Shown here: in pieces, positions 18,552 through 26,704 of the stretch
How positions within the stretch are numbered: position 1 is the first letter of the stretch
Layout: every line of letters begins with the position of its first letter
NCBI GenBank assembly: GCA_013112715.1
Contig: JABFGB010000002.1
Span: 62,001 to 126,000, forward strand
Reading direction: 5' to 3'
Length of the DNA: 64,000 nt
Source of the DNA: Chloroflexota bacterium
GTDB taxonomy: Bacteria; Chloroflexota; Anaerolineae; Aggregatilineales; J027
Notes under the pieces: generated by a model
Database searches by the model: none
What the model was told of the DNA's origin: nothing
Seen by the model: the letters and a program-made list of their open reading frames with translations, nothing else
Translations under genes and position numbers: made by a program

Positions 18552-18598
18552 CTAATGAGGGTTTAAATTAAGGTTGACCGGGAATTAATTTTCTTTAA
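18552..18598 (-). promoter_or_regulatory. Pho-box-like 11-bp direct repeats upstream of pstS
   Basis: On the minus strand TTAA or a one-base variant starts at 18588 (TTAA), 18577 (TCAA), 18566 (TTAA) and 18555 (TTAG), exactly 11 bp apart, with a further TTAA at 18598 (10 bp). The 11-bp period is that of PhoB and PhoP boxes. The array ends 90 bp before the pstS ATG, and phoB is in the same locus. The motif itself is inferred, not matched to a known Chloroflexota box. Confidence 0.5.
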
Positions 18599-18650
18599 CG
18601 CATGAGTAGAAAAAAGGGGGCGGGAGAAGAAGTTACTTATTTGTGGAAAA

Positions 18651-19847
18651 TCAGACCGCCTCAGTCGAACTAGAAGCCGCCTCCTCTACCAATGGCAGTG
18701 TAAAAGAAAAGGTAGCGCCTTGGCCCTCTTTGCTTTCGGCCCAGATTTTGCCGCCGTGCGCGATAATGATGTGACGGGCAATCGCTAACCCCAGACCTGT
18801 ACCATCCCCGCGCGAACGGCTGGGGCTGGCCTGATAAAAGCGTTCAAAGATGCGCGGCAGGTCATCGGATGAAATCCCCGGCCCATTATCCGTTACTCTG
18901 ATGGTCACTTCCTCGGCATTGGTGATTGCCGAGACGCGGATTTCCCCACCTTCGCGGGTAAATTTGTGGGCATTGTGGACGATATTTTTCAATACACGCT
19001 GGCTGTGAGTGAGATCAGCAAGGACACAGACATGCGGCACGGACTCGACGATAATGTGTTGATTTTTGCGTTCGGCGATGGGTTGAAGGGGTTCAATACT
19101 GCCCTGTATGATTTCTTCCAGTGGAGTTGGCAGCAGTTTAATCGGCATCTGACCAGATTCGATCCGCGAAAGATAGCGCATTTCTTCAACCAACTGTGTC
19201 AGGGTGTCCACCTCGCGCCGAATATCAACGAGCATCTTTTTGCTGCGGCGGGGTTTTTCAATCGCGCCATTAAGGAGAGTATCCACCAAAAGGCCGATGC
19301 TGGTAATGGGGGTGCGGAGTTCATGTGAAATATTCGCAACCATTTCACGGCGTGCCCGACCCAAACGTACCATCTCGGTCATGTCACGCATGGTCATTAG
19401 CTCAAGCGGAGTATGCTCATTCGGTTCAGTTTCGCTAATAAAAGCACGCACCCGCAGCATTTTCCCATCCAAATCAACCAATTGTTCAGGAATCTCGTCG
19501 GTTGCTTCGCGGGCTTCGTCGAGTATGGCTTCCATCTCATGATCTTGAGTGGCGCGGATCAGGGTTTTGCCGACTAGATTAGTGCCCAGTAGCTTTTCTG
19601 CCGCCGGGTTAACATGGAGAATCTGATGTTTTTGGTTCATCACCAAAACCGCATCATCCACAATTTTCAACATGGCATCCCGCAAAACGATAGCCTCTTG
19701 CAACTGATCGGATATGCCTTGTCGCACAAGTTCCGCTTGTTGAAGTCGCTTTTCCAAGAGTCGAAGCTGTTGGCGTGATTTCCAAAGCAGCGCTCCCAAA
19801 CTGCCCGATATGAGCAGTAAGGGAATGATGATGAATAAGTTTTCCAT
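18651..19847 (-). CDS. phoR: PhoR-type sensor histidine kinase
   Basis: A 398-residue kinase: one N-terminal membrane anchor (3-22), a coiled-coil stretch (24-55), a PAS domain (about 55-155, with VMNQKHQILHVNPAAEKLLG), a HisKA dimerisation domain with phospho-acceptor H175 in SHELRTP, and a C-terminal ATPase domain with the N box (NIVHNAHKFT), VTDNGPGI and GTGLGLAI. This one-helix plus PAS design is that of PhoR kinases, which sense phosphate indirectly through Pst-PhoU rather than by an outer sensor domain. It follows phoB by 20 nt on the same strand and precedes the pst genes. The ATG at 19847 begins just before the membrane anchor. Confidence 0.9.
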   Translation of the reverse strand: MENLFIIIPLLLISGSLGALLWKSRQQLRLLEKRLQQAELVRQGISDQLQEAIVLRDAMLKIVDDAVLVMNQKHQILHVNPAAEKLLGTNLVGKTLIRATQDHEMEAILDEAREATDEIPEQLVDLDGKMLRVRAFISETEPNEHTPLELMTMRDMTEMVRLGRARREMVANISHELRTPITSIGLLVDTLLNGAIEKPRRSKKMLVDIRREVDTLTQLVEEMRYLSRIESGQMPIKLLPTPLEEIIQGSIEPLQPIAERKNQHIIVESVPHVCVLADLTHSQRVLKNIVHNAHKFTREGGEIRVSAITNAEEVTIRVTDNGPGISSDDLPRIFERFYQASPSRSRGDGTGLGLAIARHIIIAHGGKIWAESKEGQGATFSFTLPLVEEAASSSTEAV

Positions 19848-19867
19848 CGTGGAGTATCACATTTCCA

Positions 19868-20545
19868 CTATTTTTCGAAGCGATAACCGACGCCACGCAC
19901 TGTGACCAATCGGGCTGGACGCGAGGGGTCTTCTTCGATTTTTTCACGCAGCCAGCGCACATGCACATCCACCGTTTTGGTCTGTCCGCTGTATTCGTAA
20001 CCCCAAACGCGCTCCAACAATAAATCACGCGAGAGCACCGCGCCCTTATTGCGCATCAGGGCCGCCAAAAGGTCAAATTCTTTGTGGGTAAGGTGGAGTT
20101 CTTTGTCATTGCGAGTGGCACGACGGGCAATTAAATCCAACGTGAGGTCGCCGGATTCTAGTTTGTCGGTGACGGTATGACCGGAAGGGGCACGCCGCAG
20201 CACAGCCCGGATACGCGCTAAAAATTCACCGAGATTAAAGGGCTTTACGATGTAATCATCTGCCCCGATTTCAAGCCCGATAATACGATCAACATCACTG
20301 TCGCGGGCCGTTAACATCACAATCGGCACACTCGATTCATTGCGTAGGATGCGACAGATGGAGATGCCGTCTAGCGAGGGCAGCATTAAATCTAGCACAA
20401 TTAAATCGGGCTGATGTTCGCGGGCCATATCCAAACCCTCAGCCCCGTCCCCCGTGTGTAATACCTTATACCCTTCTTTCGACAAGTTATACACGAGGGT
20501 TTCGCGCATCGTGGATTCGTCTTCGACCACCAAAATCTTTTTCAT
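19868..20545 (-). CDS. phoB: PhoB/PhoP-type response regulator, OmpR family
   Basis: A 225-residue regulator with a receiver domain (acidic pocket E8-D9, phospho-acceptor D52, switch T79, K101) and a C-terminal winged helix (about 130-225) ending in the RPARLVTVRGVGYRFE beta hairpin typical of the OmpR family. GGGAGG lies 9 nt before the ATG. It is expected to bind the direct repeats before pstS. Upstream of its own start the minus strand has two TTAA/CTAA elements 11 bp apart (20604-20618), hinting at self-regulation. The next gene upstream is divergent (Ser/Thr kinase). Confidence 0.92.
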   Translation of the reverse strand: MKKILVVEDESTMRETLVYNLSKEGYKVLHTGDGAEGLDMAREHQPDLIVLDLMLPSLDGISICRILRNESSVPIVMLTARDSDVDRIIGLEIGADDYIVKPFNLGEFLARIRAVLRRAPSGHTVTDKLESGDLTLDLIARRATRNDKELHLTHKEFDLLAALMRNKGAVLSRDLLLERVWGYEYSGQTKTVDVHVRWLREKIEEDPSRPARLVTVRGVGYRFEK

Positions 20546-20619
20546 ATGCAGTATCCTCCCAGATACATTTTGCTTGCATGTTTAAAGCCTAGCACACGTG
20601 CGATTAAGTTTCCATTAGA

Positions 20620-20648
20620 TTGTCTAAATTTGCCTTTTGCTATATCCT
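20620..20648 (+). promoter_or_regulatory. Candidate promoter of the kinase-PDZ gene
   Basis: TTGTCT (20620-20625), a 17-bp spacer and TATCCT (20643-20648) give a moderate sigma-70-like promoter. Transcription would begin near 20655. This rules out a start codon at 20620 and supports the ATG at 20695. Confidence 0.4.
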
Positions 20649-20694
20649 AAAGGGCCATTATCAAAGGGTTTTCTTGTGCAGATGGCGGCCCCCA

Positions 20695-22359
20695 ATGAGC
20701 ACCGATTTGTCCGGACAGGTTTTAAATCAGTATGAATTATTAGATGTCCTCGGCAAAGGGGGCATGGCGGTGGTCTATCGCGCCCGCCAGACCAATATTA
20801 ACCGTTATGTGGCGATAAAGGTCATGTCTAACGCTCTGCCGGGTGATGATAATTTTTTGAGCCGTTTTAAGCACGAAGCCGACTTGATTGCGACATTGGA
20901 ACACCCCAACATTTTGCCGATTTATGATTATGGCAGTTCGGGGGAGTATTTCTATCTGGTGCTGCGCTTGATGGATGGGGGTAGTCTGGACGGCTACATG
21001 GGCGGGAATCCACTGACGCTACAAGATGTGGATCGTTTTCTGACCCAGATTGCCAGCGCGTTGGATTTTGCCCATCAGCATCGCGTGGTGCATCGTGATC
21101 TCAAGCCCAACAATGTGCTGCTAGACCGACATGGCAATGCCTATCTGATGGATTTTGGGATTGCCAAAGTTATTTCCGACTCCAACCTGACGACGACCAA
21201 CACCATTATGGGGACGCCGGGGTACATGGCCCCAGAGCAATGGAAACTGACCCCGTTTGACCATCGCATTGATGTGTACAGCCTCGGCATTATGACATAT
21301 GAGATGCTGACAGGCAGCACGCCCTTTATTGGTCAAACCCCGCTGCAATATATGTATGCTCATCTGCATGAACAGATTCCCCGCCCCAGCAATTTTGTCT
21401 ATGGGCTGTCGGCGGAAGCGGATAAGGTATTGATGCGGGCGACGGCCAAAGACCCCAAACGCCGTTATGCCACTGCAGGTGAGTTCGCAGCGGCATTTTC
21501 GGCAGCGCTGCGGGGTGAAAAGGTGAGTGCCGAGGGTGTGCCTGTTTCGGCCAAACCATCACGGACAGGGAAGCCCGCCCAAAATGCGCTGCAAGATGTC
21601 TTGGTGGACTTAGAATTATCTTCGGATGAGCAGCGTGGCCCTGCACCCAAATTAAATCAAATATTGGAAAAACCTGATGCGCCTCAAGAGGTTGATGACC
21701 ACGACTTGGCCCGGTTGTTAGAAGACGTGCTGGATATTCTGGGTGAATCTCCGGCAGAACCCTTGCCGGAAATTCAAGCTGACGAATCGCAGCGAGCAAT
21801 GACCAAACCCCATACATCGGAGGAGGGGAGTAAACCGCGTATCCCAGCGATCCGATTGCATGATTTGTTGTCTGGCTTGGTAGATTTGCCATCACGTTCT
21901 ACTCCCAAAATGGGCGATTTACTCCATGCCTCATCCGTACCAATCGAACCGCGCACACCACCAAAACGTTCTGAACGGATGGAAAATTTACTTTCGCAGT
22001 TGGTGGAACAGCCCGATGAGAAAAAAGTGCGGGTGCATCTCAATATGATGGATTTGTTGTCCTATGGAGGCAAAAACCATCGTTCGTTGGGGGTGAATGC
22101 GCAACAGGTGCGCCTACCCCCATCATTAGAAGCGTTGGTGGGCCAACCGACTGGCTTGATGTTGTTGGGGGTGGATATGGACGGGGCAGCGGAACGGGCC
22201 GGATTGTTTATGGGGGATATTTTGGTGTCGGCGGATGGTCAGCGGTTGCAGCATTTGGATGATTTGAATGTTGCTATGAATAAAGGTCAAGTGGAAACAA
22301 AATTGCAGCTAATAAGGGCTGGTCAGCTACAAGATTTCATGGTTTCGATGAGTGAGTAA
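20695..22359 (+). CDS. Ser/Thr protein kinase with C-terminal PDZ domain
   Basis: A 554-residue PknB-type kinase. The glycine loop is at 20-25 (GKGGMA), the ATP-binding lysine is K42, the catalytic loop is HRDLKPNN (133-140) and DFG is 153-155. The APE-like MAPEQWK closes the activation segment. After the kinase domain (to about 275) comes a linker of some 200 residues without a membrane segment, holding repeated leucine motifs (LHDLLSGLV, MENLLSQLV, LARLLEDVL). The C-terminal 75 residues look like a PDZ domain (GVDMDGAAERAGL, GDILVSADG). It is therefore probably cytoplasmic and scaffolded by PDZ contacts. Its stop lies 5 nt before a SUKH-like gene. The kinase half closely resembles the one at 23036, pointing to duplication. 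Confidence 0.88.
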   Translation: MSTDLSGQVLNQYELLDVLGKGGMAVVYRARQTNINRYVAIKVMSNALPGDDNFLSRFKHEADLIATLEHPNILPIYDYGSSGEYFYLVLRLMDGGSLDGYMGGNPLTLQDVDRFLTQIASALDFAHQHRVVHRDLKPNNVLLDRHGNAYLMDFGIAKVISDSNLTTTNTIMGTPGYMAPEQWKLTPFDHRIDVYSLGIMTYEMLTGSTPFIGQTPLQYMYAHLHEQIPRPSNFVYGLSAEADKVLMRATAKDPKRRYATAGEFAAAFSAALRGEKVSAEGVPVSAKPSRTGKPAQNALQDVLVDLELSSDEQRGPAPKLNQILEKPDAPQEVDDHDLARLLEDVLDILGESPAEPLPEIQADESQRAMTKPHTSEEGSKPRIPAIRLHDLLSGLVDLPSRSTPKMGDLLHASSVPIEPRTPPKRSERMENLLSQLVEQPDEKKVRVHLNMMDLLSYGGKNHRSLGVNAQQVRLPPSLEALVGQPTGLMLLGVDMDGAAERAGLFMGDILVSADGQRLQHLDDLNVAMNKGQVETKLQLIRAGQLQDFMVSMSE

Positions 22360-22364
22360 TCTAG

Positions 22365-22919
22365 ATGATTTCTCCTCAAGAATTTGCACGATTATGGACG
22401 CTTGGCTGCGAAATAGATTGTAGATTAATGACTTGGACAGCCAAATCCCTTGAAGATATTCACCTCCCTAGTATGTCAAAGCAATTTTTGATTGACGCAG
22501 GGCTGCCAGCTAGTACAGCGCCGTTCATAGGTTTTGACGGTTCGAAAGATGATTGTGTGGCAAATGTGGCTGATGTATGGGCACTCTCGGACGAATATCG
22601 TATTTATTGGGAGATAGGTTTCATGGGTTCTGGTGACCCTATTTGTATTCATGAACCATCAGGAAAGATTGTCTACATATTCCAAGATTTCAATTTCGGA
22701 ATTGTTTTTATGAATTCGTCTGTCCCACAACTTGCCGAATGCTTACTTACCTATCAAAGCTTTGTGAGGAGAGTCAATCAACAGAATGGGCACAGAGCTT
22801 GGCTTAATGGTGATATCCCGTCAGAATTACTAGCGTGGCTAACCACCCAGTTTTCTCAGATAGACCCAAATGCACTTGATGAAGAATGTTTCTGGTGGAA
22901 TGAAATCTATAGCCATTAA
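22365..22919 (+). CDS. SUKH-type (SMI1/KNR4-like) protein, orphan immunity-like
   Basis: A 184-residue protein with features of the SUKH-4 group: a short N-terminal helical part, FLIDAGLPAS, a strand pair around GDPICIHEPSGKIVYI with the conserved acidic/aromatic pattern, and a MNSSVPQLAECLLTY helix. SUKH proteins are best known as immunity proteins against secreted nuclease or deaminase toxins, and some have other binding roles. No toxin gene is adjacent. It lies 5 nt downstream of the kinase-PDZ gene, implying co-transcription, and its AT-richer composition compared with neighbours may indicate transfer. I assign the fold with moderate confidence and propose no specific target. Confidence 0.6.
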   Translation: MISPQEFARLWTLGCEIDCRLMTWTAKSLEDIHLPSMSKQFLIDAGLPASTAPFIGFDGSKDDCVANVADVWALSDEYRIYWEIGFMGSGDPICIHEPSGKIVYIFQDFNFGIVFMNSSVPQLAECLLTYQSFVRRVNQQNGHRAWLNGDIPSELLAWLTTQFSQIDPNALDEECFWWNEIYSH

Positions 22920-23035
22920 ATATATAACTGGGGTATTTCAATAGTTCCGCAGAATCTCGCTTGCCCTGAGAGCCTTTCAACGGGTATGCTTAGTTCGGTT
23001 CAAAATTCCATCATGAGGAAAAAGCAAATAAGCTC

Positions 23036-25285
23036 ATGAATCCAAATCTTGCTGGACAAGTTATTGATAACTATCAACTCATTGAAGTCATGGGTCGGGG
23101 TGGGATGGCAGTGGTCTATCGTGCCCGCCAACTCAATATCGAGCGTAACGTCGCCGTCAAGGTCATGTCCTCGGCATTGGCAGGCAGCCCTGATTTTATT
23201 GCCCGCTTCAAACGTGAGGCCGACCTGATTGCCAAATTGGAACATCCCCATATCCTGCCGATTTATGATTATGGGCAGGTGGGGGAATATGTCTATTTGG
23301 TGGTTCGTCTCATGGAGGGGGGCAGTCTGGATCGGCGGATTCGGGGCAAACCACTGCCACTGCCGGATATTGAAAAATTGATGGCCCAGATTGCGGGTGG
23401 GTTGGATTATGCCCATCAACATGGCATTGTGCATCGTGACCTCAAGCCGAATAATGTACTGCTCGATAATTTGGGCAATGCCTATTTGATGGACTTTGGC
23501 ATCGCCAAGATTATGCAGGGTACGCAGATGACGGCGACGGGCACAATGATGGGCACACCTGCTTATATGGCTCCCGAACAGTGGAAAGCCGAAGCTATTG
23601 ACCAGCGGGCCGATATTTACAGCTTGGGCATTATTCTATACGAGTTGCTGACGGGTGATGTGCCGTTCCATGCTGAAACACCCCATCAATTGATGTTTGC
23701 GCATTTGGAAAAAGAGATGCCACGTGCCAGCCTGAAAGTGCCGGGGCTGTCGTCGGCGATTGATGACGTGGTGTTGAAAGCCACCTCCAAGAAACCTGAA
23801 GATCGTTATCAAAAAGCGCTTGATCTGACCAAAGAGTTGCTTGAGGCCATTAAGGGCCAAAAAGAGGATTTGCGCGGCGACCTGATTCCATTGACGGTAC
23901 GGTTGGAACGTCCGCCTACGACAGAACCAACTGCGCCACCTGCCCCTGCTAAACCAACGCCCGAACAGGCCATGCGAACGGTGTTGGATGCGATGCCGCC
24001 AACCCAAACGCAGATGCCAGCATATACTCCGTCTGCGCCACAACCCCCGGTTCAGACGCCAATGCCGCACTATACACCACCCCCACCCCAAACTGGAATG
24101 GGGCAGATGCCACCCCCGCAGACGGGCATGGCACAAGGGCCATATCCACCCTATCAGACATCCTATCCGCAGCAAGCGCCGACTTTCCCGCCGCCTGCCG
24201 GATATACGATGCAGCCTGTGTATACTGCCAAGAAGAAAGGGCCGAATGTTTTAGGCATCATTGGTAGCCTTCTCGTGCTGCTTATTCTATTGGGCGGTGC
24301 AGCGGGCATTGTCTTGTTCGCGCTGAGTCAGGAAGATGACAAAGGGGGCGGGGATGAGACGAAAGCCGCTGATGTCAATCAATCCCCAGAGTCATCCGCT
24401 GAGGTGACCGAAGTCGCAACCGACAGTGGTACCCCTGAAAGTACCGCCACCGCGACGCAAACCGCTACAGCAACCAACACCGCCACACCCGAACCACCTA
24501 AAGTTGCGGAAGTGCCTGTTTTAACAGCACAACCTTCTATGCTCTGCCCAGATACGATGGACAGTCAGATGACAGTAGGAATACATGGACGTACCACCCT
24601 GATTGGCACGGGAACGACCAATGTCCGGGCAAATCCTGATGGTGATGTTATCACCCGTATCAACAATGGTACAGAATTTAATATCATTGGTGGGCCGGAT
24701 TGCGCAGGGGGTCGTTTTACATGGTGGCAGATTCAACTCGACAATGGAACGCAGGGCTGGGTTGCAGAGGGTGAAGGTAATTATTTTGTCGAGCCATGGC
24801 CTACCGTTACGCTGACCGAAAAAGTGTTGCAGGTCGTGGATGGCATTGAAAGCATTGATGTTCGCACTGCGGCTGATGAGTCCTCGGATACGGTTGCTAC
24901 GCTGTTCCCCGGTGACCGCGTAGGCTGGGACGGCACGCTGGAAGAGGCAGGCGGTATTCAATGGGCCAAAGTGACCACCTATGATGGCTCAACAGGCTAT
25001 CTACTCTTTGACGGCAATTTTGTCGCGCAAATTGATCCTCGCAAGGTCACAGCGGGTATATTCATCAATAAGACGCTTGAAGTCCTTTCGGCGGGCGATG
25101 GGGCCAACCTCCGCGAAAATTTTGATACTGCCTCGCCTCGTCTTCAAACGGTTGAGGAGGGGGCCAAACTTGAAGTGATTGGTGGGCCGGAGTTTGCCGA
25201 CTATTTTGTGTGGTGGCAGGTTCGCCTTACTGACGGCACGGAAGGCTGGATTGCTGACCATCCTACATGGTTTAACGTAGAATAA
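23036..25285 (+). CDS. Transmembrane Ser/Thr kinase with three outer SH3-like repeats
   Basis: A 749-residue receptor-like kinase. The kinase domain (1-275) has the glycine loop GRGGMA at 20-25, K42, HRDLKPNN (133-140) and DFG at 153-155. A proline/glutamine-rich cytoplasmic linker (about 295-400), one membrane segment at about 405-430, and a Thr/Ala-rich outer stalk follow. Three bacterial SH3 (SH3b) repeats complete the protein: NVRANPDG to TQGWVAEG, DVRTAADESS to STGYLLF, and LRENFDTASP to TEGWIAD. SH3b modules often bind peptidoglycan, so a role in sensing the wall, like PASTA kinases, is a reasonable inference. A strong terminator overlaps the stop codon. The next gene encodes a membrane protease. 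Confidence 0.9.
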   Translation: MNPNLAGQVIDNYQLIEVMGRGGMAVVYRARQLNIERNVAVKVMSSALAGSPDFIARFKREADLIAKLEHPHILPIYDYGQVGEYVYLVVRLMEGGSLDRRIRGKPLPLPDIEKLMAQIAGGLDYAHQHGIVHRDLKPNNVLLDNLGNAYLMDFGIAKIMQGTQMTATGTMMGTPAYMAPEQWKAEAIDQRADIYSLGIILYELLTGDVPFHAETPHQLMFAHLEKEMPRASLKVPGLSSAIDDVVLKATSKKPEDRYQKALDLTKELLEAIKGQKEDLRGDLIPLTVRLERPPTTEPTAPPAPAKPTPEQAMRTVLDAMPPTQTQMPAYTPSAPQPPVQTPMPHYTPPPPQTGMGQMPPPQTGMAQGPYPPYQTSYPQQAPTFPPPAGYTMQPVYTAKKKGPNVLGIIGSLLVLLILLGGAAGIVLFALSQEDDKGGGDETKAADVNQSPESSAEVTEVATDSGTPESTATATQTATATNTATPEPPKVAEVPVLTAQPSMLCPDTMDSQMTVGIHGRTTLIGTGTTNVRANPDGDVITRINNGTEFNIIGGPDCAGGRFTWWQIQLDNGTQGWVAEGEGNYFVEPWPTVTLTEKVLQVVDGIESIDVRTAADESSDTVATLFPGDRVGWDGTLEEAGGIQWAKVTTYDGSTGYLLFDGNFVAQIDPRKVTAGIFINKTLEVLSAGDGANLRENFDTASPRLQTVEEGAKLEVIGGPEFADYFVWWQVRLTDGTEGWIADHPTWFNVE

Positions 25286-25312
25286 GGGCGGTTGATAAAA
25301 AATCGCCCTTTT
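25284..25312 (+). terminator. Intrinsic terminator after the SH3-repeat kinase
   Basis: Arms AAGGGCGGTT and AATCGCCCTT form a 10-bp stem (one G:U) with a 7-nt loop, followed by TT after the arm's own TT. The upstream arm begins inside the TAA stop codon. The same stem core recurs at 54516. Confidence 0.8.
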
Positions 25313-25331
25313 ATCAAAGAATAATGCCCCA

Positions 25332-26597
25332 ATGAGTATTTCAGAATCGCTTGATACGACCCATCCCATTGATATTCCTGAGCAGAGGCCACCCTCTTTA
25401 TTAGAAGCACCACCAGAGGAGTCGCATAAGGAGCGCTTTCGCCAAATTGTCCAAGCCTATATGACGATTGAGGAAGATGATTTGGCAATTGCCCCTGCCG
25501 CCAAACGCACGGCATTGGTATTTCGGGGGAAACTGCTTCAATCGGCAGCGGAGACCTATCCATCGCTTAGTGAAAAAATTGAAGCGGAGGGGTGTACTCT
25601 CTTTTTGCAGCGTGGGCCAGAAAAAAAGGATGAAGTGCTGATTGTTGAGGGGCAGGTGGTTCAGCGTGCCGTCAAAACGCGCTGGTGGTTTCATTTGGGC
25701 TTGTTGATTGTGACAATCTTTACCACACTGGCCGCGGGTGCCACCTTTGTGGGGTATGACCTTGACTCCATACGTGCAGCGGTGGCGGAACAAAACACCG
25801 TAACCCTGCGCGAAATGTACAATGGTGGACGGCAGTTTGCCTTTCCGCTGCTGCTGATTTTGGGTGTACATGAAATGGGGCATTACGTGGCCGCCCGTCT
25901 GCACAAAGTCAAAGTTACGCTGCCGTTCTTTATCCCCCTGCCGCTGTCCAGCCTAATGCCTTTATCACTAGGTACGATGGGGGCGGTGATTTTTATCACC
26001 AGCCCATTTAAAAACCGCAAGATGCTGTTTGATATTGGCTTGGCGGGGCCATTAGCCGGGCTATTGATAGCAATTCCTTTCTTTATCACAGGTCTCAAAT
26101 CCCAACCGACCATCGGGATTCCACTGGAATGGCTGCAACAACTTCGGGTTGATCGGGTGAGCGTGCCGCTTTTTCTAGAGTGGGTTGCCCGCTCCGTCTA
26201 TACCGAGCAGCAGGTTGCCCGTATTGATAGCACCGTCTTTTTTCGCCACCCACAGGCACTTGCGGCGTGGTTTGGAACGCTGTTGACTTTCCTCAATTTG
26301 CTGCCGCTCGGTCAATTTGATGGCGGGCATGTTGCTTATGCGCTGTTTGGCCGTCGGGTCGCGTGGCCGTTGGCATTTTCTATTGCTGCCATCTGCCTCC
26401 TGCTTGGCCTCATGGGTTTTTGGGCCGCATGGTTGATTTGGCCTTTATTTGCAGTGCTAACGGGTTTGCGTCATCCCCCACCGCACGACGATATTACCCC
26501 CTTGGGATTGCCCCGCATGATTTTGGGCGGCATTACGGTAGTCCTATTCTTCAGCCTGATTGTGATTACGCCATTTTATAGTTCCATCACCCGCTAA
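25332..26597 (+). CDS. Site-2-protease-like M50 zinc metallopeptidase
   Basis: A 421-residue membrane protein. Residues 1-115 are soluble and cytoplasmic in character. Six or so membrane segments then hold the HEMGH zinc motif (180-184) and the second ligand motif FDGGH (329-333, with D330). FNIGLAG-type loops (FDIGLAGPLAGLL) between them match the plant EGY and bacterial S2P group. No PDZ domain is inserted. Such proteases cut membrane-spanning substrates, often anti-sigma factors. It follows the SH3-repeat kinase by 46 nt, but a terminator lies between, so separate transcription is likely. Substrate unknown. The N-terminal domain has no recognised fold. Confidence 0.85.
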   Translation: MSISESLDTTHPIDIPEQRPPSLLEAPPEESHKERFRQIVQAYMTIEEDDLAIAPAAKRTALVFRGKLLQSAAETYPSLSEKIEAEGCTLFLQRGPEKKDEVLIVEGQVVQRAVKTRWWFHLGLLIVTIFTTLAAGATFVGYDLDSIRAAVAEQNTVTLREMYNGGRQFAFPLLLILGVHEMGHYVAARLHKVKVTLPFFIPLPLSSLMPLSLGTMGAVIFITSPFKNRKMLFDIGLAGPLAGLLIAIPFFITGLKSQPTIGIPLEWLQQLRVDRVSVPLFLEWVARSVYTEQQVARIDSTVFFRHPQALAAWFGTLLTFLNLLPLGQFDGGHVAYALFGRRVAWPLAFSIAAICLLLGLMGFWAAWLIWPLFAVLTGLRHPPPHDDITPLGLPRMILGGITVVLFFSLIVITPFYSSITR

Positions 26598-26617
26598 AAT
26601 ATTTGTTGAATCTGGCA

Positions 26618-26639
26618 GGCAACACGGTTGCCGTTTTTT
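26618..26639 (+). terminator. Intrinsic terminator after the M50 protease gene
   Basis: GGCAAC, loop ACG, GTTGCC and then GTTTTTT: a compact 6-bp GC-rich stem with six T residues, 20 nt beyond the stop codon. Confidence 0.75.
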
Positions 26640-26656
26640 GCGTTTCATCGCATAAT
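26628..26656 (+). promoter_or_regulatory. Candidate promoter of the YbdK-type ligase gene
   Basis: TTGCCG (26628-26633), 17-bp spacer, CATAAT (26651-26656). The -35 is embedded in the 3' arm of the preceding terminator. Expected transcription start is near 26663, leaving a leader of about 40 nt. Confidence 0.4.
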
Positions 26657-26704
26657 TGGCGGCAAAAAGCGTATCCCGGACGGCATTTAGGAGCATGTTT
26701 TATC

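Noticed and set aside
21326-21895. A 189-codon minus-strand frame opposite the kinase-PDZ gene
   Set aside because: It is rich in His/Pro/Arg, shows no domain, and is the shadow of a gene with clear catalytic motifs.
22365-22919. Toxin-immunity locus
   Set aside because: The SUKH-like gene has no toxin, secretion or polymorphic-repeat genes around it, so only an orphan immunity-like protein can be claimed.
22990-23030. A tRNA-like T-loop (GGTTCAAAATTCC) in the gap before the SH3-repeat kinase
   Set aside because: No T-stem, acceptor or anticodon arm can be built around it.
23636-24175. A 179-codon minus-strand frame rich in Trp/Arg opposite the SH3-repeat kinase
   Set aside because: Extreme composition reflects the reverse complement of the proline-rich linker; no start signal.
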